Positions 1 to 9,800 of a DNA stretch of 10,890 nt are shown piece after piece. The stretch covers positions 1-10,890 of the forward strand of contig JAKBJA010000065.1 in the NCBI GenBank assembly GCA_021836225.1. Reading direction: 5' to 3'. A program made the translations under genes and the position numbers. The notes beneath the pieces are model-generated. The model made no database searches. It was not told the DNA's origin and worked only from the letters and a program-made list of their open reading frames with translations. How positions within the stretch are numbered: the first letter of the stretch is position 1; each line of letters opens with the position of its first letter. This stretch comes from Pseudomonadota bacterium (lineage in GTDB: Bacteria; Pseudomonadota; Gammaproteobacteria; Burkholderiales; Thiobacillaceae).

Positions 1-1
1 A

Positions 2-3000
2 TTCATTTCGGGCGCCGGCAGCCTCTATACGACACTGGAGCCAGAAGGGGCCCGGTATCTTACAGTCGAAGGGCAGCAGTATCAGCCCGGACAACGCGAC
101 AAGCGCCTGTTTAATGTCGTGTTCTGCCGCGAATGCGGTCAGGAATACTTGCCTGTATGGGCGCAGGGTGTCGGTAACACAGTGGAGTCTCTCGACCCAC
201 GGGAGCTCGGGGAGACGCGGTCGGATGACGACGAGACCAGTTGGGGTTTTTTTATGCCCGACCCGGGGCGGCAGTGGAATCCCGAGGATACGGAGACGGC
301 CTTCCCGGAGGAGTGGCTGGAGGTTCGTAAAAGCGAGGTGACTATCAAGTCGTCGTATAAGCGCTATATCCCGCGCGCGGTTACGGTCGACACCCAGGGC
401 CAATGCGACGAGGGTGGTCTGGAGGGATGGTTCATCCCAGGCTCCTTCAAGTTTTGTTTGAATTCCGAATGTGACGCCTATTTTTCCGGGCGTGTGGGCG
501 AGATGACCAAGCTCTCGACCCTGAGTACCGAAGGCCGAAGCTCGGCTACGACGACGCTTACGCTGTCTGCCTTGCGCTATCTCCTGGAAGAGGCGGATGA
601 CCTCTCCCCGCAGGCCCGCAAACTCCTGGGCTTTACGGACAACCGCCAGGACGCCTCCCTGCAGGCCGGTCACTTCAATGATTTTCGCCAAATCCTGATG
701 TTGCGCGGCGCGCTCGTCGCTGCCGCAAAGGCGGCGCCCGAAGGCTACCTTACAGACGATATTCTGACTCAGTCGGTCGCGCGCGCCTTGGGGCTTCAGC
801 CGGAGGACTACGCATCCAATCCGGAGGCGGTGGGTTTGGCGCAGCGCAACGCCGAACAGGCCTTGCGGGATGTGCTCGGTTACCGCCTCTATCGGGACCT
901 GCGCCGCGGCTGGCGTGTCACGAATCCCAACCTGGAGCAGTTAGGTCTTTTGCGCATCGAGTATCTGGAGCTCGATAGCGGTTGCCGGGACGAGGCCCTT
1001 TGGGCGCAAACCGATGCGCGACTTGCCGCCGCATCCCCGGACGTTCGTTTGAGGGTAGCGCATGAGCTTCTCGAGGTCCTGCGCCGCGCGTTGTGCATCA
1101 AGACCGTATATCTCGATGAGGCCCGTCAGGAGTCGATTCGTCTTGCCAGCGCCAATGTCCTCAAAGAGCCATGGGGGTTTTCGGAAGATGAGCAGCGGCT
1201 AGAGCCGGGATTTTTTATGGTGCCGGCACCTAAGCCCGCGCGCCGCCCGCTGGAGCGAGCCTACTATCTCTCCGCGCGTTCCCGGTTCGGCCGGCGGCTC
1301 CGCGCCCCCTCCACGTGGCGGGGAGCGGATGGTGCGCTACCGGTCGGCCGCATATCAGAGTCCGAGTACGACACGCTCGTCGCGGACCTGCTGCGGGTTC
1401 TGACGCGCCTTGGCATCGTCGAGCCCCAGGATATCGCACGCGGGGTCGTGGGGTACCGTGTCAATGCGGCCGCCTTGCAATGGTTTGCCGTAAAGGAAGT
1501 TGCGGGCGTAGAGGTTGTGCCAAAGAATCGCTTCTTTGGCAACTTGTATCGGAACATCGCCCACTCTCTGGATGTGAACAATCGTTTTCTGCATCAATTG
1601 GAGGCGCGCGAGCATACCGCGCAGGTCGCCTCGGAAATCCGCGAGGAACGCGAGGCGGCGTTTCGAACGGCGAAGCTCCCGGTGCTCTTTTGCTCGCCGA
1701 CCATGGAGCTCGGGGTCGATATCGCGGACCTCAATACCGTCTACATGCGCAATGTGCCCCCCACCCCCGCCAACTATGCCCAACGCAGCGGGCGTGCCGG
1801 GCGCAGCGGCCAGGCGGCCCTCGTTATCACCTACTGCGCCGCCAAAAGCCCCCATGACCAATACTTTTTCGCCGACCCCGCGCGCATGGTGGCGGGTGTC
1901 GTGAGCCCGCCCGCGCTCGACCTCGCCAACGAGGACCTTATCCGCAGCCACCTCCACGCTGTGTGGCTGGCCGAGACGGGTTTACGTCTGAGCCCCACCC
2001 TCAAGGACCTGATGGACATGGCGCAGACCGACCTGCCCTTGCAGCCGGAGGTGGTCTCGGGGATGGAGGCTAATGCGGTGCGCGCGCGGGCGAATCAGCG
2101 TGCGGTCGCCATTCTCGGCATGCTCGCCCCCGAACTCACACCCCAGAGCGCGCCGTGGTATCAGGGGGATTGGCTGGACCGCACTTTGCACCGCGCCCAT
2201 CGCGACTTCGATGCCGCCCTGAATCGCTGGCGGGGGCTCTATCAGGCGACCGTGCGGCAAATGAACAGTGCGCATGCGGTCCAGATGAATGCCGCGGTCA
2301 GCGAGCGCGAACGGGATGAGGCCAAAAGCCGCTACAATGAGGCCGCGGTCCAGCAGCGGTTGCTGCTCTCGCCCGCGGCCGCCACGAACTCCGATTTTTC
2401 GACCTACCGCTACCTGGCAAGCCAAGGTTTTCTGCCCGGCTATAATTTTCCCCGCCTGCCGCTTTTGGCTTACATCCCCGCGCGCCGGGAACGCATCGGC
2501 CGCGAGGCCTTTTTGTCGCGTCCCCGGTTTTTGGCGCTTTCGGAGTTCGGTCCCCGTTCCATCATCTACCACGAGGGGAGCCAGTACCGGGTCGACAGAC
2601 TCATTATCGGCGTGCGCGAGCAAGACGGTATCCTGGCCGGGCAAGGGCTGCCGGTACGTACGGCGCGGCTTTGCCCCGGGTGCGGTTACGCCCACTTTGA
2701 CGATGGCCTCGCGGCCGAGCTGTGCCTGTCTTGTGGCGAGCCCTTGAGCGGCGCCCTGCAGCTCTCGACCCTCTACCGGGTCGAAAACGTGTCCACCCGG
2801 CGCGTCATGCGCATCACCTCCGATGAGGAGGAGCGGCTTCGGCAAGGCTACGAGCTCCAGACGACGTTCCAGTTCGCGCGGGAGGAGGGGCACTGGCAGG
2901 TGATGGAGACGGAACTCTCCGAAGCGGGCGACAAACTCTTTCGGCTGCAGTATGGACCGGCGGCCACCGTGTGGCGCCTTAATTTAGGTTGGCGCAGGCG

Positions 3001-3964
3001 GCGCAATAAGACCATCTATGGTTTTGTGGTCGACACGACCCGAGGCACCTGGGGCAAGGATAGCGAGGCCCCGGAAGAAGAGGGCGAGGCGGACGCGGCG
3101 GCCGGCACGACCCAACGCATTGTCCCGTTTGTCGAGGACCGGCGTAATGTTCTGATTCTGACACCCGCAGAAGGACTTGATGCGGGAGACATGGCGACGC
3201 TGCAATATGCCTTGAAGCGTGGTATCGAGGCGGTTTTTCAGCTTGAGGAGAGCGAGTTGGTGGCCGAACCCATGCCCGGCCGGGATGCGCGCCACCACCT
3301 CCTCTTTTTTGAATCGGCCGAAGGCGGGGCGGGGGTCTTGACGCGATTGGCGGCGAGCGCCGAGGCTTTGCAGCGGGTCGCCCGGCGGGCGCTCGAGATT
3401 TGTCATTTTGAGCTGCCGGATGGACTGCTCGAGCCCCAAGCATTAGTGGACACGGCGGGCGCAGACACCGCCAAGGCCTGCGAGGCCGGCTGCTACCGTT
3501 GCCTCTTGTCCTACTACAATCAACCCGAGCATGCGCTCATCGACCGGCGCAGTGAGACGGTCAAGGGCCTGCTTTGCCGATTGACGCGCGCCACCCTGCA
3601 AACCGGCACACAGGGGCGCTCGCCCGAAACGCATCTGGCCGAATTGACGCGCCGTTCCAACAGCTCCCTGGAACAGGCCTGGCTCGATTTCTTGAAAGAG
3701 GCGGGTTTGAGGCTTCCAGACCGCGCGCAACCACTTTTAAGTGAATACCATACGCAGCCGGATTTTGCCTATAGCCAATCGCAGGCGCTCGTTTACATAG
3801 ACGGTCCGCACCATGACGGTCAAGCCCAAAGGCGCCTGGATGAGGGTATCACCCGCGGGCTCGAGGATGCGGGTTTTACGGTCATCCGGTTTCCGAAGGA
3901 GCGCGCTGCCTGGCGCGCGATTACGCAGCGTTACGTGGATATTTTTGGGGTAGGCCGCTCATGA
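2..3964 (+). CDS. SF2 helicase with DUF1998 (MZB) domain and C-terminal Vsr/DUF559-like nuclease, 5' partial
   Basis: The reading frame is open from base 2, so the start lies upstream. GTG at 119 is internal, because the residues before it continue the family pattern ([14 protein letters not shown]). Residues below count from base 2. Missing: Walker A and the DExH box (RecA lobe 1). Present: a possible zinc set C42/C45 (FCREC) and C152/C157; GFTDNRQDA around 210-218; helicase motif [11 protein letters not shown] at 565-574; motif [12 protein letters not shown] at 594-603; a CxxC pair at 891/894 and 908/911; the DUF1998 signature [10 protein letters not shown] at 1102-1111 and C1160, C1164, C1167 followed by LLSYYNQ. 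The C-terminal ~105 residues resemble a Vsr/DUF559 nuclease: PDF at D1254, then YIDGPHHD with D1267, H1270 and H1271, then a VIRF strand. Known: DUF1998 helicases include MrfA, Druantia DruE and DISARM components. Inferred: an ATP-driven DNA translocase with a cleavage module in a defence operon. It could equally be called DruE-like or a DrmA/DrmB-like fusion, so I give no symbol. Helicase and DUF1998 identity are secure; nuclease activity is only probable. Confidence 0.9.
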   Translation, partial: FISGAGSLYTTLEPEGARYLTVEGQQYQPGQRDKRLFNVVFCRECGQEYLPVWAQGVGNTVESLDPRELGETRSDDDETSWGFFMPDPGRQWNPEDTETAFPEEWLEVRKSEVTIKSSYKRYIPRAVTVDTQGQCDEGGLEGWFIPGSFKFCLNSECDAYFSGRVGEMTKLSTLSTEGRSSATTTLTLSALRYLLEEADDLSPQARKLLGFTDNRQDASLQAGHFNDFRQILMLRGALVAAAKAAPEGYLTDDILTQSVARALGLQPEDYASNPEAVGLAQRNAEQALRDVLGYRLYRDLRRGWRVTNPNLEQLGLLRIEYLELDSGCRDEALWAQTDARLAAASPDVRLRVAHELLEVLRRALCIKTVYLDEARQESIRLASANVLKEPWGFSEDEQRLEPGFFMVPAPKPARRPLERAYYLSARSRFGRRLRAPSTWRGADGALPVGRISESEYDTLVADLLRVLTRLGIVEPQDIARGVVGYRVNAAALQWFAVKEVAGVEVVPKNRFFGNLYRNIAHSLDVNNRFLHQLEAREHTAQVASEIREEREAAFRTAKLPVLFCSPTMELGVDIADLNTVYMRNVPPTPANYAQRSGRAGRSGQAALVITYCAAKSPHDQYFFADPARMVAGVVSPPALDLANEDLIRSHLHAVWLAETGLRLSPTLKDLMDMAQTDLPLQPEVVSGMEANAVRARANQRAVAILGMLAPELTPQSAPWYQGDWLDRTLHRAHRDFDAALNRWRGLYQATVRQMNSAHAVQMNAAVSERERDEAKSRYNEAAVQQRLLLSPAAATNSDFSTYRYLASQGFLPGYNFPRLPLLAYIPARRERIGREAFLSRPRFLALSEFGPRSIIYHEGSQYRVDRLIIGVREQDGILAGQGLPVRTARLCPGCGYAHFDDGLAAELCLSCGEPLSGALQLSTLYRVENVSTRRVMRITSDEEERLRQGYELQTTFQFAREEGHWQVMETELSEAGDKLFRLQYGPAATVWRLNLGWRRRRNKTIYGFVVDTTRGTWGKDSEAPEEEGEADAAAGTTQRIVPFVEDRRNVLILTPAEGLDAGDMATLQYALKRGIEAVFQLEESELVAEPMPGRDARHHLLFFESAEGGAGVLTRLAASAEALQRVARRALEICHFELPDGLLEPQALVDTAGADTAKACEAGCYRCLLSYYNQPEHALIDRRSETVKGLLCRLTRATLQTGTQGRSPETHLAELTRRSNSSLEQAWLDFLKEAGLRLPDRAQPLLSEYHTQPDFAYSQSQALVYIDGPHHDGQAQRRLDEGITRGLEDAGFTVIRFPKERAAWRAITQRYVDIFGVGRS
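3644..3961 (+). other. Predicted Vsr/DUF559-like nuclease domain inside the helicase gene
   Basis: This segment encodes the last ~105 residues of the DUF1998 helicase. It begins near the helix [13 protein letters not shown]. It then has PDF (D1254), a hydrophobic strand ending YIDG (D1267), HHD at 1270-1272, an arginine-rich helix, and the strand GFTVIRF. This order matches the fold shared by Vsr endonucleases and DUF559 proteins, where a strand-borne Asp followed by His residues helps bind metal. The Glu that DUF559 members usually carry two residues before the Asp-Gly (IEVDG) is Tyr here (VYIDG), so the site is closer to Vsr type. Assignment is by motif reading only. The domain could also be a non-catalytic DNA-binding remnant. 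Confidence 0.65.
3947..3954 (+). promoter_or_regulatory. Likely ribosome binding site of the SNF2 gene
   Basis: GGGGTAGG ends 6 bases before ATG 3961. It is purine-rich and correctly spaced for a Shine-Dalgarno sequence. It lies inside the end of the upstream helicase gene and supports ATG 3961 as the real start. Confidence 0.5.
3961..3964 (+). other. ATGA stop-start overlap coupling helicase and SNF2 genes
   Basis: The start codon ATG of the SNF2 gene overlaps the TGA stop of the helicase gene in the four bases ATGA. Such overlaps usually mean translational coupling, so the two proteins are probably made in linked amounts and act together. Confidence 0.9.
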
Positions 3965-6828
3965 GCGGTGATTACCTGCCGGGGACTTTGGTGCGTGCGC
4001 GGGGACGCGAGTGGGTCGTGCTTCCGGAAAGCCGCGGGGACGTACTGCACCTGCGACCCCTGGGAGGGAGCGACGAGGACGCAAGTCTTGTTTACGTGCC
4101 GCTCGAACCTGCGCCGCCGGAGCCCGCGGTCTTCCCACCCCCTCGCCCGGAACAGGCCGGGACGCATACGAGCGCCCTTCTATTGCGTGATGCCTTGCGC
4201 CTTACGCTGCGCGCGGGGGCCGGTCCGTTTCGCAGCCTGGGACGGTTGGCGGTCGAGCCGCGTGCCTACCAGCTCGTACCGCTTTTGATGGCGCTCAAAC
4301 AAGAGGTGGTGCGGCTCCTCGTTGCCGATGACGTCGGTATTGGCAAAACGATAGAGGCGGCACTCATCGCCCGCGAGCTCCTCGACCGCGGGGAGATTCG
4401 GCGCCTGAGTGTTTTGACACCCCCGCATCTCTGCGAGCAATGGCAGCAGGAGCTCGCCGGCAAGTTCGGGATACGCGCGGAGGTCGTGCGCACCGGCACG
4501 GCCCGGCGCCTGGAGCGGGGGTTGCCGGCTGGGCGCTCGCTCTTCGAGGTCTACCCCTACACCATCGTGAGTCTCGACTACATCAAGTCCGACCGCCGCC
4601 GGGATGAGTTCGCGCGGGCCTGTCCCGAGTTTGTCATTGTGGAGGAGGCTCATACCTGCGCGCAGGGCGCCGGCAGCGCACGCCACCAGCGATTTGCGCT
4701 GCTAAAGACCTTGGCGGCCGACCGCAAGAGACACATTGTAATGCTCACCGCCACTCCGCACAGCGGCAACGATGAGGCCTTTTATAACCTCCTCGGTCTC
4801 CTGGACCCGCGGTTTCGCAGGCTGCCGGAGGTCGTACAGGACGAGCGAGCGGCCTTGCGCGAGGCCTTGAGCGGTCATTTCGTGCAGCGGCGACGCCCCG
4901 ATATTGCTGAGTGGAAGGACGCGACGCTTTTCCCCGACCGCCAGACGCGCGAGGCGACCTATATCTTGACCGGGGAGTGGGGCGCGCTGTTTCGGGACGT
5001 CTTGGGGTACGCGCAAGCCCTTGTGCGCAGCACCGAGCAGCAGGGCCAACTGCAACGGCGCATGAGCTGGTGGGCGGCACTGGCGCTGTTGCGGTGCATC
5101 AGTTCGAGCCCTGCCGCCGCGCGCATGGCGCTGGAGACCCGTATCCGCGCAACGTTAGCGGCAAGTGTCGATGAGCAGATGGCCGCGGTCGAGGCCGAGG
5201 GCCTGCAGGCCGTGCTGGATGGCGAGGCCGATGACCTGCTGGCCTTCGACGAGGCGGTTCCCGCGGGGCAGGTCGGCGAGGTTGCAGAGTCCTTGCGGGC
5301 ATTCGCCGTGCGAGCCGAACGGCTGCAAGGGGTTGCGGCGGACCCGAAGCTTGCAGGATTGGTCCGCGAATTGGAGTTGCTTTTGGCTGATGGCTTTCAA
5401 CCGGTGGTCTTTTGCCGTTACATCGCTACCGCCGATTATCTCGCGCGGGAGCTCACCGTGCGATTTGCGGGACAGGGCGTGACCGTGCGTGCGGTGACCA
5501 GCGAACGGACGCCCGAAGAGCGCCAGGGGGCGGTCGAGGACTTGGCGCGCGAGGAGCGCAGGATACTGGTCGCTACGGATTGTCTTTCCGAGGGCATCAA
5601 TATCCAATCGGCGTTCGACGCCGTGGTCCACTATGACCTGTCGTGGAACCCGACGCGCCACGAACAGCGCGAGGGGCGTGTCGACCGTTTCGGACAGCCC
5701 CGGTCGACGGTGCGTTGCGTGTTGTACTACGGCCAGAACAACCCAGTCGATGGCGGGGTCCTGCGGGTCATCTTGCGCAAGGCCGAGCGTATTCGCCGCG
5801 AGCTCGGGGTGGCGGTCCCCTTCCCGGAAGATAGCCAAAAGGTCATGGAGGCCGTCATGGAGGCCGTTCTCTTGAAAGGCGAAGCGGCGATGACCTCGAC
5901 GCAGCAACTGGACCTGGATTTCGGCGTGGCCGAACAGGCCGTGGAGCGGGCTTGGGAGAGCGCCCGTGAAAAGGCCCGTGAGAGCCGCACGCTCTTTGCC
6001 CAGAAAAGCCTCCATCCGGAGACCGTGCTCCCGGAATGGGTCAGGACGCAGCAGATATTGGGGGGAGAGGCTGATGTCGAGGCCTTTGTACGGCAGGCCA
6101 TGCAACGTTTGCAGGCGCCGCTCGAGCCTATGTCACCACAGGCCGGCCTACCGCCTACCGCCTACCGCCTGCCGCTTGCCCATTTGCCAGCGGTCATTCG
6201 CGAGCGGCTCGCCCAGGCCGGCTGGCCGTATGCCGGGCACACGGCCGTGCGCCTGGGCTTTCATCATCCGGTGCCGGCCGGCTGCGAATATGTACACAGA
6301 ACACACGCGCTGGTCAGTGTCGTGGCTGACTACTTGACGGAACGGGCGCTCGCCGGTGACGACCCGGAACTGGCAGCGCGTTGCGCGGCGATTTTCACTG
6401 ACAGCGTAACGGCTCGAACCACTGTGTATCTTCTGCGCCTGCGCACGCAAATAACGGTGAAGTCTGGAGAGGCCGTTCGTCACCTCCTGGCCGAGGACTG
6501 CGCGACGGTGGCTGTTACTGGTGGACCGCAGAGCAGCTCGCCTGGACTTGCAGTCGGGGACGAGGCCCTTCGATTCCTGGCGGCGCGGCCCGTGCGCAAT
6601 ATGGCGCCGGAACACCGTACGCGGCTCATTCAAGGGGCTCTTGACGGGCTGGCAGCGCTTGCGCCGAGCTTTAACGCGCTCGCCGAGCGCCATGCCGAAG
6701 AAGTTCTTGCCGACCACAGGCGCGTGCGGGCGGCGGCTGATGCCCGTGGCTGGCGCTATGACGTGCGCGCGGCGCTCCCCGTCGACGTCATCGGGGTCTA
6801 TGTGTTATTGCCGGCCGTTCAGGTCTAA
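3961..6828 (+). CDS. drmD: SNF2-type DNA-dependent ATPase, DISARM DrmD family
   Basis: Complete, 955 residues, ATG to TAA. An N-terminal ~110 residues (GTLVRARGREWVVLPES and onward) precede the SNF2 motor. Motor motifs: Walker A, DDVGIGKT at 123-130 (K129); motif Ia region TPPHLCEQWQ at 153-162; Walker B, EEAH at 228-231; motif III, LTATPHSG at 262-269; lobe 2 VVFCRY at 482-487; motif V, TDCLSEGINIQ around 539-549; motif VI, HEQREGRVDRFGQ at 567-579. A C-terminal domain of about 300 residues follows, with VHRTHALVSVVADYL and the LLRLRTQI stretch, a layout I associate with DrmD. Known: DrmD is the SNF2-like helicase of class 1 DISARM, encoded next to the methylase gene drmMI, as here. Inferred: it remodels or translocates on DNA for recognition of unmodified phage DNA. 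Odd: Walker B reads EEAH instead of the usual DEAH, and a heptanucleotide repeat lies at 6147-6174. The SNF2 assignment is near certain; the DrmD family name rests on remembered sequence patterns. Confidence 0.88.
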   Translation: MSGDYLPGTLVRARGREWVVLPESRGDVLHLRPLGGSDEDASLVYVPLEPAPPEPAVFPPPRPEQAGTHTSALLLRDALRLTLRAGAGPFRSLGRLAVEPRAYQLVPLLMALKQEVVRLLVADDVGIGKTIEAALIARELLDRGEIRRLSVLTPPHLCEQWQQELAGKFGIRAEVVRTGTARRLERGLPAGRSLFEVYPYTIVSLDYIKSDRRRDEFARACPEFVIVEEAHTCAQGAGSARHQRFALLKTLAADRKRHIVMLTATPHSGNDEAFYNLLGLLDPRFRRLPEVVQDERAALREALSGHFVQRRRPDIAEWKDATLFPDRQTREATYILTGEWGALFRDVLGYAQALVRSTEQQGQLQRRMSWWAALALLRCISSSPAAARMALETRIRATLAASVDEQMAAVEAEGLQAVLDGEADDLLAFDEAVPAGQVGEVAESLRAFAVRAERLQGVAADPKLAGLVRELELLLADGFQPVVFCRYIATADYLARELTVRFAGQGVTVRAVTSERTPEERQGAVEDLAREERRILVATDCLSEGINIQSAFDAVVHYDLSWNPTRHEQREGRVDRFGQPRSTVRCVLYYGQNNPVDGGVLRVILRKAERIRRELGVAVPFPEDSQKVMEAVMEAVLLKGEAAMTSTQQLDLDFGVAEQAVERAWESAREKARESRTLFAQKSLHPETVLPEWVRTQQILGGEADVEAFVRQAMQRLQAPLEPMSPQAGLPPTAYRLPLAHLPAVIRERLAQAGWPYAGHTAVRLGFHHPVPAGCEYVHRTHALVSVVADYLTERALAGDDPELAARCAAIFTDSVTARTTVYLLRLRTQITVKSGEAVRHLLAEDCATVAVTGGPQSSSPGLAVGDEALRFLAARPVRNMAPEHRTRLIQGALDGLAALAPSFNALAERHAEEVLADHRRVRAAADARGWRYDVRAALPVDVIGVYVLLPAVQV
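5842..5865 (+). repeat. Two tandem 12-base units in the SNF2 gene
   Basis: GTCATGGAGGCC occurs twice in direct tandem, encoding VMEA twice (VMEAVMEA). The unit is a multiple of three, so gain or loss of a copy would keep the frame. It sits just after the motor domain in a predicted helical region and is probably a small in-frame duplication. Confidence 0.85.
6147..6174 (+). repeat. Heptanucleotide tandem repeat in the SNF2 gene
   Basis: Three perfect copies of CCTACCG (6147-6167) are followed by one imperfect copy, CCTGCCG (6168-6174). They encode a Pro/Ala/Tyr/Arg/Leu stretch (LPPTAYRLPL) in what looks like a linker between the motor and the C-terminal domain. Seven is not a multiple of three, so change by one unit would shift the reading frame. 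Confidence 0.9.
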
Positions 6829-6837
6829 CGGGCGCGC

Positions 6838-9800
6838 ATGAAAGTGTCCTCACCGTTTGTTGCCATCACCCTTGAGGGCGGACTCTTTCCGGCGGAGTTT
6901 CTGAACAAGGTCGCCCACTGCGAGGCGAAGCACCAACGGCCCGAGGACTATCGGTTGGCGCGCGGGCTCCAGGTGCGCGAGGAAATCGAACGGGCGTGGC
7001 GTATCGCACAGGCCGAGTGGCGCGTGTATCGGGACGCCAGCCGGCGAGCCGATATCGCGGTGCCAGTGTTGGCCCAGGACTGGCTGGTACGCCTTCTGAA
7101 AGTGGTCTTGGGATATGAGGATATCGCGCGCTGCGAGCCGTGCTCGGCGGGTGGACGTGCCTTTGCGCTGTCGCACACCGCGGAACAGGGCCGCGTTCCC
7201 CTGCTGTTGGTGGCCCGGTCGTTTGCGCTCGACAAAGGGGCGCCCGAGTTCGGAGAGGTCGTCGCGGAGACGGCACATATGAGCCGGCGCCGCTCGCCCC
7301 ACGCCCTTTTACAGGAATATCTCAATGCCGCCGGAGGGCCCGTGTGGGGGCTTGTTGGCAACGGCGACACATTGCGCTTGGTGCGGGAGAACCCAAGCCT
7401 TACGCGACCCGCTTACATAGAGGCCGACCTTGCGACGATGTTCGACGAGGAGATTTTTGCGGATTTCGCGGTCTTTTGGCTGTCGTTCCACGCAAGCCGC
7501 GTGACAGGGGATGCCCATTCGATTCTGGAATCATGGCGCGAGGCGGCGCACGAGACCGGCGTGCGCGCGCTCGCCGACTTGCGCGCGGGTGTCATTGCAG
7601 CCTTGCGACAGCTCGGCACGGGCTTGGTGGCCCACCCAGATAACACCGAACTGCGGGTGCGGCTCGAGAGCGGGGCGCTGTCGTTGGACACATTTTTCCA
7701 GCAACTACTGCGTCTCGTCTATCGCCTGATATTCCTGTTGACCGCCGAGGACCGGGACCTCTTGCATGCACCGGGTTCGGACGACCAGGCGCGCACGCTT
7801 TATCACGCAGGTTACAGTGCCTCAAGGCTGCGGGAGCGTGCGCTCCGTTCCCGGTTCCATGACGCGCACGGGGACCTGTGGGAGACCGTGCGGATTGTCT
7901 TTGAGGGGCTTGGGACAGGTTGTGCACCGTTGGCGCTGCCGGCTTTGGGCGGGCTTTTTCGGGCGGACCAATGCCCGGACGTGATGGCGGCGCGGTTGGC
8001 CAACCAGCATCTCCTGGGCGCCGTGCGGGCGCTCGCCTATTTTACGACAGGGGAGACGCTCTCGCGCGTGAATTTTCGAGACCAGGATAGCGAGGAGCTC
8101 GGAAGCGTCTATGAATCCTTGTTGGAACTCCACCCCCGCTTGTACGGCGCGGGCGCATTGTTACGTTTCGGGTTTTTGGGGACCGATAACGGGGATGTCC
8201 AGGACGCGACGGTCCGCGAAGATGCGGCGGTGCGCGGCTCCGAGCGCAAACGCTCCGGGAGCTATTACACGCCCGACAGTCTGGTGCAGCAGCTCATCAA
8301 GAGTGCGCTTGAACCTGTCATCGCACAGACCCTCGCGGACTATCCAGAGGACCCGCGAGCGGCCCTCTTGCAGCTCAAGGTCTGTGACCCGGCGTGCGGG
8401 AGCGGGCACTTCCTGCTCGCCGCCGCGCGCCGCCTGGCGCACGAGGTCGCGCGAGTGGACGCGGTGGCCGATGTGCCGGATGAGGCCTTGCGCCGCCATG
8501 CGCTGCGTGAGGTCGTGGCGCACTCCATTTTCGGCGTGGATAAAAACCCCTTAGCCGTGGAGCTCTGTAAGACCGCGCTCTGGCTGGAGGCGCTGGAACC
8601 CGGGCGCCCTCTGGGGTTTCTCGACCACCATATCCGTTGTGGTGATGCCTTGGTGGGCGTGGTTGATGGGACTCTTCCGGAGGCCGGTGTTCCGCCAGAA
8701 GTCTATAAGCCGCTCACGGGTGACGACAAGGAGGTTTGCCAGCGCCTTGCGCGCGAAAACCGTGTGGCCCTCAAGGCTCTTCGGGAGCAGGACGCGTGTT
8801 TCGCATTTTCCGAGGCATTGCCTGGGTATAGCGCCCCGCATGAGTCGGCGTTCGAGACCCTGCCCGAGGAGGACTTGCGTCAGGTCGAGGCCAAGGCCAC
8901 GGCCTGGGAGGAGGCCGAGCGCCGGTCGCACGACAGCACGGCCTGGAAGCTTTCCGACCTTTTCGTTGCCGCGTTCTTTACCCCCAAGACCGAGGAGCGC
9001 GCGGACCTATGCCCTACCACACGCGACCTCCACCGCGTCATGCAGGGCGTACCAGCCCGTGCCGGTGTGCTGGAGGCGGCCCGCGAGATGGCGTCGGCGG
9101 TGCAAGTCTTCCATTGGCCGCTGGTCTTCCCCGAGGTCTTCGCGCAGGGCGGGTTTGATGTGGTACTCGGCAATCCCCCCTGGGAGCGCGTCAAGCTCCA
9201 GGAGGAGGAGTTTTTTGCAAGCCGCAGTGAGCGTATCGCGCAGGCGTCCAACAAAGCCGAGCGCACGCGCCTCATTGCCGCTTTAGCGATTGGCGATACC
9301 TCCGACCAGGCACTGTATCGAGAATTTCACGCAGCCCGGTACGCCGCGGAGGCGGCCAGCCAGTTTGTGCATGGCAGTGGTCGCTACCCGCTGACGGGTG
9401 TGGGTGATGTCAACACTTATGCGCTCTTTGCCGAGACCTTTACACATCTTGTGAAGCCCTACGGCCGGGCCGGTTTTATCGTACCTTCCGGGATTGCCGC
9501 GGACTATTCCACGAAGGCCTTTTTTGAGGCCGTCTCCACGCAGGGGCGGCTTGCGAGCCTGTTCGATTTCGAGAATCGCAAGCAACTGTTTCCAAGTGTA
9601 GACAGCCGGCAAAAGTTCTGCCTGATGACTCTGGGCAAGGATATCGCCGAGGCGCAGTTCGTGTTTTTTGCGACCGATGTGGCGCAGCTTTCCGACCCGC
9701 GTCGGCGTTTCACGCTTTCGCCGGGCGACATTCTGCGTATCAATCCCAATACGAAGACGGCGCCTGTGTTTCGCTCGCAGAGGGATGCGGAGCTCACCAA

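Noticed and set aside
119..121. GTG as the start codon of gene 1
   Set aside because: The frame is open back to base 2, and the 39 upstream codons encode residues that fit the helicase family, so the gene is cut by the window edge.
1355..1957. 200-residue minus-strand frame opposite helicase motifs V and VI
   Set aside because: The + strand encodes canonical SF2 motifs here and the antisense product has no recognisable features.
1982..2893. 303-residue open frame on the minus strand
   Set aside because: It is antisense to the DUF1998 helicase gene and has no recognisable domain; it is a high-GC shadow frame.
5155..6105. 316-residue open frame on the minus strand
   Set aside because: It lies fully inside the SNF2 gene, antisense to well-conserved motor motifs, and its translation shows no family pattern. 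Long antisense frames are expected at high GC.
6829..6837. Promoter or terminator between the SNF2 and methyltransferase genes
   Set aside because: The gap is only 9 bases, with no room for a hairpin or promoter. Cotranscription is far more likely.
8639..9286. 215-residue + strand frame within the methyltransferase gene
   Set aside because: It is very rich in Arg, Ser and Pro, as expected for an out-of-frame reading. The methyltransferase frame carries the motifs through this stretch without a break.
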